Source: an uncultured Bacteroidales bacterium (GTDB taxonomy: Bacteria > Bacteroidota > Bacteroidia > Bacteroidales > F082). Taken from it: a stretch of DNA of 64,000 bases. How positions within the stretch are numbered: position 1 is the stretch's first letter; the number at the start of each line of letters is the position of its first letter. The stretch is from positions 1 through 64,000 of the forward strand of contig CAJOHD010000010.1 of NCBI GenBank assembly GCA_905234275.1, written 5' to 3'. The notes under the pieces are model-generated. The model ran no database searches. It was given only the letters and a program-made list of their open reading frames with translations, and was not told where the DNA came from. A program made the position numbers and the translations under genes. Positions 16,636-24,605 of this stretch are shown here, in pieces.

Positions 16636-17626
16636 TTTTGTTTAAGAAATCAACTATCTTATTCTCATCCAAATCACGCAAATCACCAGAATTAATAACA
16701 TCCCCATTAGCTGTCCATATATAAACTGGAAACTTACCGAATGTTATATCAAGTGACACTAAAGGTGGTATGAACCAAAACTCACAATCTGTCGTTTTTG
16801 TTTCTTCAATGAAACTTATAATATCTTTATCATAGCCCCAAATCATGAATTTCAAATGCTTTGTGTCAATATTATTATGTTCAAACATCATCTTAAGTTT
16901 CTTAACGCCCATTTTACAAAACTCACAACCTGCTGAAACATAATTAATTATATATTTATCCTTTGAAACATCAAATCTTAAAAGACTATCGCGATTAATC
17001 ATTATAGTATCATTTACAAAAACGACATCTATTTTAACAATATCAATTGAATCTTTCAAACTGTTATCAAATGCCAAAATGTTAATATTGTTATCTTTAG
17101 AAATTATTTTTTTATATAATTTATCCATTGGGAAAACAACAAATGGAAGAGCCAAAGCCAAACTTATCGACAACCACATCAACCATTTTTTCATTTTTGG
17201 TCTATATTTACAATCTTCTTCTTTTCTTATCACAAGCAGAAACAATACTGAGATAGCATTTTTAAATATTGATTCCGAAGGATTTAGTTTCACCAATTCA
17301 CCAAAACAATGGCAATTGTCATCATTTCTATAAATAATCACATAAGCCAGAAACAAAGTAAAACCCACCATAATCAACATTGAGAGCCACCACACTTGTT
17401 TGTAATAAATCTTTAATATTAAGCCAAACCCCAACAATAATTCTACAGCGATCAACAATCTTGAAACCACTGTGGTAAGCGTAAAACTGAATATATTAAA
17501 ACTATATATGTAGATTTCAAAATAATCTATTGACAGAAGTTTAAGAAACGCTGCTGTTATAAATATTGTGCCGAGAATTATTCTCAAAGCTTTTTTTGAA
17601 AGGTCGAATAGCAGTTCATCATTCAT
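16631..17626 (-). CDS. MauE/DoxX-like membrane protein fused to a thioredoxin-like domain
   Basis: 331 residues, last gene of the six-gene operon. About five hydrophobic segments between residues 12 and 166. The loop NDDNCHCFGE (CHC at 105-107) matches the C-x-CFGE motif of MauE/DoxX redox membrane proteins. After about residue 190 comes a periplasmic domain with INYVSAGCEFCKMGVKKL, CxxC at 234-237, typical of a thioredoxin fold. MauE supports disulfide formation in methylamine dehydrogenase; VKOR- and DsbB-like electron transfer is the likely general role. It starts 21 bp after the DUF5106-Trx gene, which supports a redox pair. Confidence 0.82.
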   Translation of the reverse strand: MNDELLFDLSKKALRIILGTIFITAAFLKLLSIDYFEIYIYSFNIFSFTLTTVVSRLLIAVELLLGFGLILKIYYKQVWWLSMLIMVGFTLFLAYVIIYRNDDNCHCFGELVKLNPSESIFKNAISVLFLLVIRKEEDCKYRPKMKKWLMWLSISLALALPFVVFPMDKLYKKIISKDNNINILAFDNSLKDSIDIVKIDVVFVNDTIMINRDSLLRFDVSKDKYIINYVSAGCEFCKMGVKKLKMMFEHNNIDTKHLKFMIWGYDKDIISFIEETKTTDCEFWFIPPLVSLDITFGKFPVYIWTANGDVINSGDLRDLDENKIVDFLNKK

Positions 17627-17647
17627 ATTAGTGCAATTACAGATTTG

Positions 17648-18466
17648 TTACAAATGCTCAAGATATTCTTCAAGAACATCAAATCTTACATCCTTTTTGA
17701 TAATTCTTTTATCTTTGTCCAGGAGATAAAGAGTTGATGATTCCAGCAGATAATACAGTTTTTGGGTATTGATTGTCAAGTCTTTGTCGTATCCGTTAAG
17801 CCATTTATCCGGGAATGTTGCCGATTCCCATAATTCAAAATCATTGCCTGGATATATGGATATGACTTTCAAACGACCAGTATCAATCAAATTGTTTACA
17901 ATCTCCGATTCCGCCAGTTTCTTCTTGGTTTTCTCACAAATACTACAATCTGGATTGTTGAAAAACAGGATGGTATAATCTGATTTTATTTCATGAAGCT
18001 CAATTATATTGCCGATTTTATCATAAACCAAGAAATTTGTTGCCAATTCGCCCACTCTATTGGCTTCAATTATTTCTTTTTCGAGTATAAAATCAAATTT
18101 GGCATATTTATTTATATTTTCGTCATTTATAACATAATCAACGACAGCGAGATAGCGTTCATAATCGCAAAAATAGGACTCAGGATTGAACAAATATATT
18201 CTATATGTGTCAATGAAAAGTGAGAAAATTTTCTCATTGTTTGAAGCTTTGGATAATGTTGTTTGAATCGATTCATCTGATACTTCATATGATGCCGCAT
18301 TCAACAAACAAAAATAACTGAGGATTACATCTCCCTCAACAAATATGCTAGGATTTTGAAAACTATAATTATCCCAATAATGCATGAGCTGCAGCTCCAC
18401 ATTTTTGTTTTGTGACATACCGGTATACAACAAAACAGTAAGCAGAAATGTTAACACATTTCTCAT
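17648..18466 (-). CDS. Periplasmic DUF5106-like protein with thioredoxin domain
   Basis: 272 residues with signal peptide (MRNVLTFLLTVLLYTGMSQ). A helical N-terminal part (about 25-135) fits the DUF5106 domain that precedes thioredoxin folds in Bacteroidota. The C-terminal domain has YTILFFNNPDCSICEKTKKKL with CxxC at 174-177 (CSIC). It is expected in the periplasm, reducing or exchanging disulfides. Its ATG overlaps the upstream gene's stop by 4 bp, so translation is probably coupled. It precedes the MauE-like gene. Confidence 0.8.
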   Translation of the reverse strand: MRNVLTFLLTVLLYTGMSQNKNVELQLMHYWDNYSFQNPSIFVEGDVILSYFCLLNAASYEVSDESIQTTLSKASNNEKIFSLFIDTYRIYLFNPESYFCDYERYLAVVDYVINDENINKYAKFDFILEKEIIEANRVGELATNFLVYDKIGNIIELHEIKSDYTILFFNNPDCSICEKTKKKLAESEIVNNLIDTGRLKVISIYPGNDFELWESATFPDKWLNGYDKDLTINTQKLYYLLESSTLYLLDKDKRIIKKDVRFDVLEEYLEHL

Positions 18467-19239
18467 TTCAATATAAAAGTGTAACCAACTACAAATATTC
18501 CCTTAGTTGTTTTGGCGTATTGATAACACACATCCCAGCAACCTTTTTTTGTAGGTTTACTTAAACCCAACGATATAGGAATTGAAGTAGATTTATTATT
18601 CTTCCCATAAGTCCGCGCTAAACCCAATCCAACAAAAGGGCTCAATTTTATCGACTGTATCGGGAAATATACTCTAGAGTCAATACCAAAATATCCCGTG
18701 AATGATTTCTTCAATTCAGCATCAGTTCCGTAATTAATAACCTCCTTGCTATATGTCATCGTATTATTAACAGCCAAATCCCATCGACTTTTCAACAAAT
18801 AAAAACCCACACGCCCATAACAACTGAAATAGAATGTGTTATTATTATTGTTAAAAGTTATTGAACCACTGACATTACAAAACCACGGATGCTTCAAATT
18901 TCTTATATTCTTGTCAGATTCATCTTTCCCATCATATTTATAATTGACATTATTCTTGTCCCATTTTTCAACCACAACAATCGTATTATAAGTGTTTCGC
19001 CACAATTCTATTTCATAACCATTAATCACACTAACTAATACAGCTGAATGTTTATTAGCCTCATTTTTAATTAATTCTTTTTTATGTTCCAAAGATAGTT
19101 TTTTGTATTCTTTAGGATTCATATATAAATATAACATTGCATCCTGTTTTTCGGCATATATTAAACAAGAATCATTTGTCTGAGAGAACGCCGACACAAA
19201 CATGAAAGTAATGCTTATCATCAACAGTATTTTCTTCAT
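18463..19239 (-). CDS. Secreted barrel-like protein of unknown function
   Basis: 258 residues with signal peptide (MKKILLMISITFMFVSAFSQ). The first half has no recognised domain. The second half alternates polar and aromatic residues (FYFSCYGRVGFYLL, VYFPIQSIKLSPFVGLGLA) and ends VGYTFILK, a typical terminal strand with near-C-terminal aromatic of a small outer-membrane barrel. Third from the end of the operon, 16 bp from its upstream and overlapping its downstream neighbour. Not recognised as a named family. Confidence 0.65.
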   Translation of the reverse strand: MKKILLMISITFMFVSAFSQTNDSCLIYAEKQDAMLYLYMNPKEYKKLSLEHKKELIKNEANKHSAVLVSVINGYEIELWRNTYNTIVVVEKWDKNNVNYKYDGKDESDKNIRNLKHPWFCNVSGSITFNNNNNTFYFSCYGRVGFYLLKSRWDLAVNNTMTYSKEVINYGTDAELKKSFTGYFGIDSRVYFPIQSIKLSPFVGLGLARTYGKNNKSTSIPISLGLSKPTKKGCWDVCYQYAKTTKGIFVVGYTFILK

Positions 19240-19255
19240 ATTACACTATTTTATA

Positions 19256-20467
19256 TTAAAAATAATAAGTATAACCTATTGATACATTAACTCTAAGATC
19301 TTTTGCTTTTATCATATAATAATACAATCCAACCCTATAATCCAAAGAATGTCTCACCGGTTTTTTAGGTAGAGACCCACCTACGCTAATTCCAAAACCA
19401 CCGTCAAAAGAGCCATCATACACTTGGCCCTGCAAACCAAGTCCCAAAATATCAGCATATAATGATGCAGTGGCTGTCAATGATTTAGCATCTCCAAAAC
19501 TCTGATATCCCAATCCAACAGCAAAACTTGATCTATCACTTGTATAAATACCATATCTCGCTTCAAAAGACAATGATTTGTTTATTGCTGTCATACCAAT
19601 ATACATATATTTCCTTCTATGGAACTGTTTTTCTTTATCATTTGATGACGATTGTGTTGATTCTCCTAAATTTTTCAATACATTGTGATCAAACGCACTA
19701 TTACTTGTCATGTTTTCTGATTTTAGACTTGTTAGATGCCTTTCATACACCCCATCAGGATCACATTTTGTTTTTTCATTATCCATCACAACTAAGCCTT
19801 GCTGTAGATATTCTATAGCCAGATCCTTATAACCGAGGCTTTCCCATAAAGCTGAAAAACCTATATATGGCAGGTATTCATACGGATATATTTCTGTAAG
19901 CTCTTGATAAAGAACAATTGCCTGGATGTATTGTTTTTGCGCTACAAGCATATTAGCTCTATGCAACGCAATTCCTAAATTATCTGTATTTATTGATGCC
20001 CTATGTTTGTATTTATCAACAAAAGCTACATATTTTGATGATATCCATGATGGCGGAGATGAAACCTCTATTGTCCAAAAAACTTCTGACAATATTTCAT
20101 ATTCCATCAATTTCAGCACTTGTGCTGTATAGAAAAGAGTCGTTTTGTCGGCCTTACCACTAACATAGACTTTGTCAAGATTCATAATTGCGCCATCATA
20201 GCATTGCGCGAGTGCTAGTGCATAAGCATATTCGGCTCGAACTGTCTCATTGTCCTCCTGTTTTAATAAATCGGAATATTTATTAATAGCATGTTCAAAA
20301 CCTGCATCCTGAACATTTTTCCTTGCCATTTTATGCTTTTCGTTCATTGAAGCATCTTTATATATGCCTTGTGATGATGCCGTATCTGGGAGTAGCACCC
20401 CCAGAACAATAATTGCCCACAAAAGTATTACTCTGTTATTTGTCATCTTTACCAATTTTTTGTTCAT
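19256..20467 (-). CDS. Secreted TPR protein with C-terminal outer-membrane barrel
   Basis: 403 residues. Start at 20467 overlaps the upstream gene by 32 bp; a second Met (MTNNR) at 20446 would cut this to 11 bp. Signal peptide ends near residue 32 (LPDTASSQG). About 55-235 reads as TPR-like helix pairs (FEHAINKYSDLLKQEDNETV, YIQAIVLYQELTEIYPYEYL). From about 285 to the end is a barrel pattern ending VNVSIGYTYYF. The layout suggests an outer-membrane scaffold. Family not recognised. Confidence 0.68.
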   Translation of the reverse strand: MNKKLVKMTNNRVILLWAIIVLGVLLPDTASSQGIYKDASMNEKHKMARKNVQDAGFEHAINKYSDLLKQEDNETVRAEYAYALALAQCYDGAIMNLDKVYVSGKADKTTLFYTAQVLKLMEYEILSEVFWTIEVSSPPSWISSKYVAFVDKYKHRASINTDNLGIALHRANMLVAQKQYIQAIVLYQELTEIYPYEYLPYIGFSALWESLGYKDLAIEYLQQGLVVMDNEKTKCDPDGVYERHLTSLKSENMTSNSAFDHNVLKNLGESTQSSSNDKEKQFHRRKYMYIGMTAINKSLSFEARYGIYTSDRSSFAVGLGYQSFGDAKSLTATASLYADILGLGLQGQVYDGSFDGGFGISVGGSLPKKPVRHSLDYRVGLYYYMIKAKDLRVNVSIGYTYYF

Positions 20468-21302
20468 TTATAGCTTTCTCCAATAGTTTATGATAGCTAT
20501 CAGCGTTGTCGATTACTGATAATAATCCATCTCTAAATAAAAAATACAATCTGTTATCAACAAGCATTAACTGTTTAATATCTCCAAGAAGAAAAGGGTA
20601 AGACAATCCTTTGGATCCTATATAGTAACAAGCTTTTTGGGTTGAATAAAACACACCATCTTCATATGATACAATAGACTGTATATCAGTATCGCCAATT
20701 GCAATAGGTATAAAGTCTTTTTCTGTTACATAAAAAACAATGACTCCAGAGGTGATATAACACTCCAATCCATCACCAACAATGTTTTCAATATGAAATG
20801 GCGTTGTAAACAATGTCACGTATTTTCCAGTATTTATTTCCATTAGCATAACACTACTCGAGTCTGCATCATGTTTAATAAAGTAAATATATCCATAATT
20901 AGCCGGGTATATATCGTAATTATCATCTGGCATAATCATAATGTTTGATACATTATAACCATCATATTTTTTTATCGTGTCTGAAACTTTACTTATTATT
21001 ATAGTATCAATTATAAAAACATCCTCACTTCCATGCATCTTATCCGGCAATGAGAATGCAATTGGATTATCAATATTATCATTTGACAATAGTAACATAT
21101 TGTCATCAATAAGCAAAAAAGGGAAATTAGAAATATCATTATCAACCAGAATTGCATCTTTCGTCATTGTTGTAGGTAGTGAAATAAAATAATACAATGT
21201 GCTATCTGGAACAAATCCACTATATTTACTTTGGGCTATACCATTTACATTTATTAATACCCCAATTATAATGATTATTATAGATAACTTGTTGTTTCTC
21301 AT
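20436..21302 (-). CDS. Secreted beta-propeller-like protein
   Basis: 288 residues with a very hydrophobic signal peptide (MRNNKLSIIIIIIGVLINV, then NGIAQ). Repeated short units such as FPFLLIDDNMLLLSNDN, YIYFIKHDADSSSVMLMEI and LMLVDNRLYFLFRDGLLSVI look like propeller blades, similar in style to the 6-bladed propeller proteins of Bacteroidota, but the family is not certain. No cysteine pair or catalytic motif is obvious. Gap of 12 bp to the upstream gene; second gene of the operon. Confidence 0.6.
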   Translation of the reverse strand: MRNNKLSIIIIIIGVLINVNGIAQSKYSGFVPDSTLYYFISLPTTMTKDAILVDNDISNFPFLLIDDNMLLLSNDNIDNPIAFSLPDKMHGSEDVFIIDTIIISKVSDTIKKYDGYNVSNIMIMPDDNYDIYPANYGYIYFIKHDADSSSVMLMEINTGKYVTLFTTPFHIENIVGDGLECYITSGVIVFYVTEKDFIPIAIGDTDIQSIVSYEDGVFYSTQKACYYIGSKGLSYPFLLGDIKQLMLVDNRLYFLFRDGLLSVIDNADSYHKLLEKAINEQKIGKDDK

Positions 21303-21314
21303 ATACTATCTTTA

Positions 21315-22607
21315 TTATATAAATTTAAAAATCGTAGATCTTGTCTTTTTGGAAACTTCAATCTGTTGTTTTTGTGCTTCTTTAAACAAATAGTTCGGAT
21401 TTGCACCATTTTGTGCATCATTGATTATTTTTTTTGTTTTATTCCATGTACCAACATAAGTTTCCTTTACGAAGTCGCCAACAGTCAACGCTCGTTTAAC
21501 AGTATTAAACGCAGAAGTAACACCAGTGACTGCTTCTTGAACATAATTCATCGTTGGTGAAAAAAATTTGTCTATCGCTATATCAGCTATTTTTTCAGTA
21601 GCACCAGGAATATCCCCAATCAAACGTTTCGTGCTAATCGCGACACCATCACTAACACCATCAGTAAATGCTTTCAGCTTATCAACATTATCGCCACCTA
21701 TTGGTGATAGATTATACATATCCAATATATTATTGATGGTATTTAATTCTTCCACACCTACTTTTGTAACATTAAAAGATGCTATACTGACATCAAACGC
21801 AGCCTTTCCAACCTTATTAAATAAGTTATCTCCTTCTTTTGACAACTTTGGCAATTTTGCTTTATTCCTGTAATTCATCAAGGAATCTAACCTTTTTTGA
21901 ACTCGTTCACATCTTTCGTCCAGTTCTTGCAATCTGAGTCTTTCGGGGTCCACAATTACTACTGGTCCATTGTTATTAGCTCTATAATCTTCAAGTGTCA
22001 CTTGTTGATCTATCTTAGGATATATTTCCCTATTAGGTCTATAATTATAATTTATATCTGACTTATTCTCTTTATAATATTCATTACTTTGACGCATTAT
22101 TGCATCATCATATTCATCATCTCCAGTATGTGCACTTAATTTATTAGGATTGTAACTTGTTGCATTATTGCTATTATAGCCCAATGCCTCCATTCTCATC
22201 ATTAATTCTTCGTATGTATTTTGATTAATGTCTCTTTCTGTTGGAGAAAAAGTAAAACCATCACTACCAATACTATTATATAAACTAGGTTCTCCATTGT
22301 TTAAACCAAATGAGCCTTCACCAACATTACCTTGACATGGAGTAGATGCAACTCTTGCATAGCAGCCACTGTTTGAATAATTAATCGTTCCCCACTCCCT
22401 TCTAACCTGCTCACATTCTTCTTGTGAATTGTATGTTTTAGCTGCTGCATTTAATGCCCCTTGTTCGTAAACCGCAACATGTAAAGTCGCAGATATGTTA
22501 TTACATCCACCATAAAAGCTTTGGGTAGTTAAAGTGTAATGCCATTGCGCACTCACATTACCTATAATAAAGAGCAATGAAATAAAAAACAGAAATTTAT
22601 ACCTCAT
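21315..22607 (-). CDS. Large secreted protein with Cys-containing N-terminal domain, first gene of the six-gene operon
   Basis: 430 residues, signal peptide MRYKFLFFISLLFIIGNVSA. The mature N-terminal domain has cysteines 35, 65, 82 and 91 in the patterns GGC, EECEQVRREWG, SGC and TPCQG, suggesting two disulfides. An Asn/Tyr-rich low-complexity stretch (about 125-205) and a coiled coil with LQELDERCERVQKRLDSL (about 225-245) follow. The C-terminal 170 residues are helical (VGVEELNTINNILDMYNL...). No family recognised. Its promoter carries the shared operator pair. It is AT-rich compared with housekeeping neighbours. Confidence 0.65.
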   Translation of the reverse strand: MRYKFLFFISLLFIIGNVSAQWHYTLTTQSFYGGCNNISATLHVAVYEQGALNAAAKTYNSQEECEQVRREWGTINYSNSGCYARVASTPCQGNVGEGSFGLNNGEPSLYNSIGSDGFTFSPTERDINQNTYEELMMRMEALGYNSNNATSYNPNKLSAHTGDDEYDDAIMRQSNEYYKENKSDINYNYRPNREIYPKIDQQVTLEDYRANNNGPVVIVDPERLRLQELDERCERVQKRLDSLMNYRNKAKLPKLSKEGDNLFNKVGKAAFDVSIASFNVTKVGVEELNTINNILDMYNLSPIGGDNVDKLKAFTDGVSDGVAISTKRLIGDIPGATEKIADIAIDKFFSPTMNYVQEAVTGVTSAFNTVKRALTVGDFVKETYVGTWNKTKKIINDAQNGANPNYLFKEAQKQQIEVSKKTRSTIFKFI

Positions 22608-22629
22608 AACAAAAAAGTTTTATACCTTG

Positions 22630-22637
22630 CAAAGGTA
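22630..22637 (-). promoter_or_regulatory. -7 promoter element of the six-gene operon
   Basis: TACCTTTG on the minus strand, 22 bp before the ATG at 22607. No TTG is found at the normal -33 distance, as expected for a promoter that needs an activator. The operator pair ends 31 bp upstream. Confidence 0.6.
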
Positions 22638-22668
22638 GGCACAAAGTTTTTTATAAAACCGTATTACT

Positions 22669-22707
22669 GATGCGTATTACACACCAATTCGATGCAGCTT
22701 TTACACC
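22669..22707 (-). promoter_or_regulatory. Paired 17-bp direct repeats upstream of the six-gene operon
   Basis: Read on the minus strand: GGTGTAAAAGCTGCATC (22707-22691), spacer GAATT, GGTGTGTAATACGCATC (22685-22669). The gap to the -7 box at 22630-22637 is 31 bp, identical to that at the lipoprotein promoter. Confidence 0.75.
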
Positions 22708-22709
22708 AT

Positions 22710-22964
22710 TTAAGAGCAGCGGTTGATACTGTTTTGGTTGTTAATATCTTGCTGAATATTATCGGAAATCTTTTGAAAAAAATTGCATCTTAAGCTAATG
22801 GAAATGCGACGAAGCAGACAAATATCAATATATTGATTTTGAAGCACTCGACTGAGGTTGCTGCGGTCACAGAAAACCTGTCTCGAGAGCCAGGCTATGC
22901 TGCGGTCTTGCCTCTTCAGCTCTTCTTTGATGCAGTTCCCAATATGTAAACTATCCTCAGCCAT
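22710..22964 (-). CDS. Small helix-turn-helix regulator
   Basis: 84 residues from MAEDSLHIGNCIKEELKRQD; 15 more upstream codons are open but would cover the -7 box. The HTH lies at about 20-45 (SIAWLSRQVFCDRSNLSRVLQ), in the style of small Bacteroidota XRE-type proteins with H-I-G-x-x-I-K-E-E-L and a C-D-R-x-N motif. Its promoter has the same operator pair as the adjacent operon, so it may be the regulator of the set, or merely one of its targets. It ends 103 bp upstream of the operon's first gene. Confidence 0.75.
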   Translation of the reverse strand: MAEDSLHIGNCIKEELKRQDRSIAWLSRQVFCDRSNLSRVLQNQYIDICLLRRISISLRCNFFQKISDNIQQDINNQNSINRCS

Positions 22965-22979
22965 ATAATTATGAAAGTG

Positions 22980-22987
22980 TAAAATTA
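22980..22987 (-). promoter_or_regulatory. Probable -7 element of the HTH gene
   Basis: TAATTTTA on the minus strand (one mismatch to TAnnTTTG), 15 bp before the ATG at 22964 and 32 bp from the operator pair. Weak alone; supported by the matching distance at two other promoters. Confidence 0.45.
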
Positions 22988-23019
22988 GAAATTGATTCGG
23001 GATTATCATACATCTTTTT

Positions 23020-23058
23020 GATGCGGTTTTTACACTCTTAGGATGCTATTTTTACACC
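23020..23058 (-). promoter_or_regulatory. Paired 17-bp direct repeats upstream of the HTH gene
   Basis: Read on the minus strand: GGTGTAAAAATAGCATC (23058-23042), spacer CTAAG, AGTGTAAAAACCGCATC (23036-23020). This is the most regular of the three pairs. Confidence 0.75.
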
Positions 23059-23078
23059 ATGATTTATTTATACAAAAA

Positions 23079-23147
23079 TCGCGGGCATCTTGTCCTCAAG
23101 TATCAGGCATCGCCATGCCCACAAAGAAAAGACAATTCAACCCGCGA
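23079..23147. other. Nested stem structure with an alternative long-range fold
   Basis: Three nested stems: TCGCGGG (23079-23085) with CCCGCGA (23141-23147), TTGTC with GACAA, and GGCAT-CGCC-ATGCC. On the minus strand the closing stem is followed by TTTTTG, so it may terminate the MNT/HEPN unit. A competing pair, TCAAGTATC (23096-23104) with GATACTTGA (23199-23207), extended by ATCGCC/GGCGAT, uses part of the same bases. No known RNA recognised. Confidence 0.45.
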
Positions 23148-23251
23148 AAATACGAGCTGTAAGCCTTTATCTACTTCTTTGTTCAAATTGGCGATTTAGA
23201 TACTTGAAAAGAATAAAAGCAAACGCTATCTAATTATGTCAATGATTTATC

Positions 23252-23653
23252 TTATTTCTGTTTCGTAATTATATTCTTTACTTTATTTATATAATCTTTC
23301 ACTTTCTCAAACAAAGGCTCAACTTCTTCTTTGTGCCACTCCATGAAATCATCATAATCACCTGTATGGCGCATTGTTTGAAGTCTTGCCAATAATTGTG
23401 CATCGCTTTTTGCAAGTTTGTCTTCGCTGACAAATTTCTGACCAATCAAAGCTGTCACTCCAGCATGAGTCTTAACAATCATCTCATTTTGAATCAACAA
23501 GGCTGAAGATGCATAATAAACCGCATAATACAAACGGTTCGCCGCCAAGGTCCAATGGTTCAAACTGCCACAATCAACAGCTTCTTTGAATGTCTCTTCA
23601 GCTTTTTCAAGCCGATAATTCACCAACGCCTGTCTCTCTTCCCTATTTAGCAT
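23252..23653 (-). CDS. HEPN-domain protein, probable toxin of an MNT/HEPN pair
   Basis: 133 residues, all helical. The HEPN pattern is seen in WTLAANRLYYAVYYASSALL and LLARLQTMRHTGDYDDF. An R-x5-H (R90-H96) matches the length of the RX4-6H RNase motif, but whether it is the catalytic site in this subfamily is unclear. HepT-type HEPN toxins are RNases neutralised by AMPylation or binding by their MNT partner. Start overlaps the MNT gene by 7 bp. Confidence 0.85.
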   Translation of the reverse strand: MLNREERQALVNYRLEKAEETFKEAVDCGSLNHWTLAANRLYYAVYYASSALLIQNEMIVKTHAGVTALIGQKFVSEDKLAKSDAQLLARLQTMRHTGDYDDFMEWHKEEVEPLFEKVKDYINKVKNIITKQK

Positions 23654-23970
23654 AATTTCACCCCTTCCCTCATTACATTTTTATAAAATGGTGTGATATG
23701 CCGTTGCTCCCACTGAGTGAACGTGTAAACCACAGGATTAATTTCAACTCCCAACGACCATCCCAATGAAATAAATGGAAAAACCATTTGGTTGAAATCG
23801 TCATTGCTAACGCGGTCTCCTTTTAATAAGATAAGCAAATCCCAGTCGGAATCAGGTCTCGCATCATTGCGAGCTTGCGAACCATATAACAATAATTTGG
23901 CATCCTTGGGCAGAATTTCCTCTCCAAGTTGCTTTATCAGATTTATTATTTCAAGTTTGTGCGCCGACAT
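23647..23970 (-). CDS. MNT nucleotidyltransferase, probable antitoxin of an MNT/HEPN pair
   Basis: 107 residues, the size of a minimal nucleotidyltransferase. The active-site motif GSX10DXD is exact: G30-S31 ... D42-W-D44 in YGSQARNDARPDSDWDLLIL. MntA-type proteins AMPylate the HEPN toxin. Antitoxin-first order with a 7-bp overlap fits type VII toxin-antitoxin loci. Promoter -7 box at 23989-23996. Confidence 0.87.
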   Translation of the reverse strand: MSAHKLEIINLIKQLGEEILPKDAKLLLYGSQARNDARPDSDWDLLILLKGDRVSNDDFNQMVFPFISLGWSLGVEINPVVYTFTQWEQRHITPFYKNVMREGVKLC

Positions 23971-23988
23971 ATCTCACATTTTCACCTG

Positions 23989-23996
23989 CAAAGATA
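23989..23996 (-). promoter_or_regulatory. Promoter of the MNT/HEPN pair
   Basis: TATCTTTG on the minus strand with TTG (plus-strand CAA at 24017-24019) 20 bp upstream, a full Bacteroidota promoter match. Confidence 0.6.
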
Positions 23997-24041
23997 CAAC
24001 AATTTTTCCCATTTGTCAAGATTTTTAATCATAAAACAAAA

Positions 24042-24063
24042 AAGGACACCTTAAGGTGTCCTT
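24042..24063 (-). terminator. Terminator of the V/A-ATPase operon
   Basis: A perfect 22-bp palindrome (half AAGGACACCTT) followed on the minus strand by a T-run; about 45 bp past the stop of subunit K. Confidence 0.85.
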
Positions 24064-24067
24064 AAAA

Positions 24068-24106
24068 CATTCTGTCTTCTTTCTTCTGACTTCTGTCTTC
24101 TGAAAG
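24068..24106. repeat. TCTTCTGACTTCTG low-complexity spacer
   Basis: Repeated CTGTCTTCT/TCTTCTGACT words between the subunit K stop and its terminator. Confidence 0.5.
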
Positions 24107-24109
24107 AAT

Positions 24110-24550
<441 letters not shown>

Positions 24551-24605
24551 TTAAATTTAACACTTTTATTTTTTAACACTAATTATCACTAATTAACACT
24601 AATAC

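Noticed and set aside
22669..23058. Iterons of a plasmid or phage origin
   Set aside because: The 17-bp units occur only as pairs at a fixed distance from -7 boxes, with no replication protein nearby; a promoter operator explains them better.
23079..23147. CRISPR repeat or integron attC site
   Set aside because: Only one copy of the structure, no spacers, no cas or integrase gene, and no clear attC core sites.
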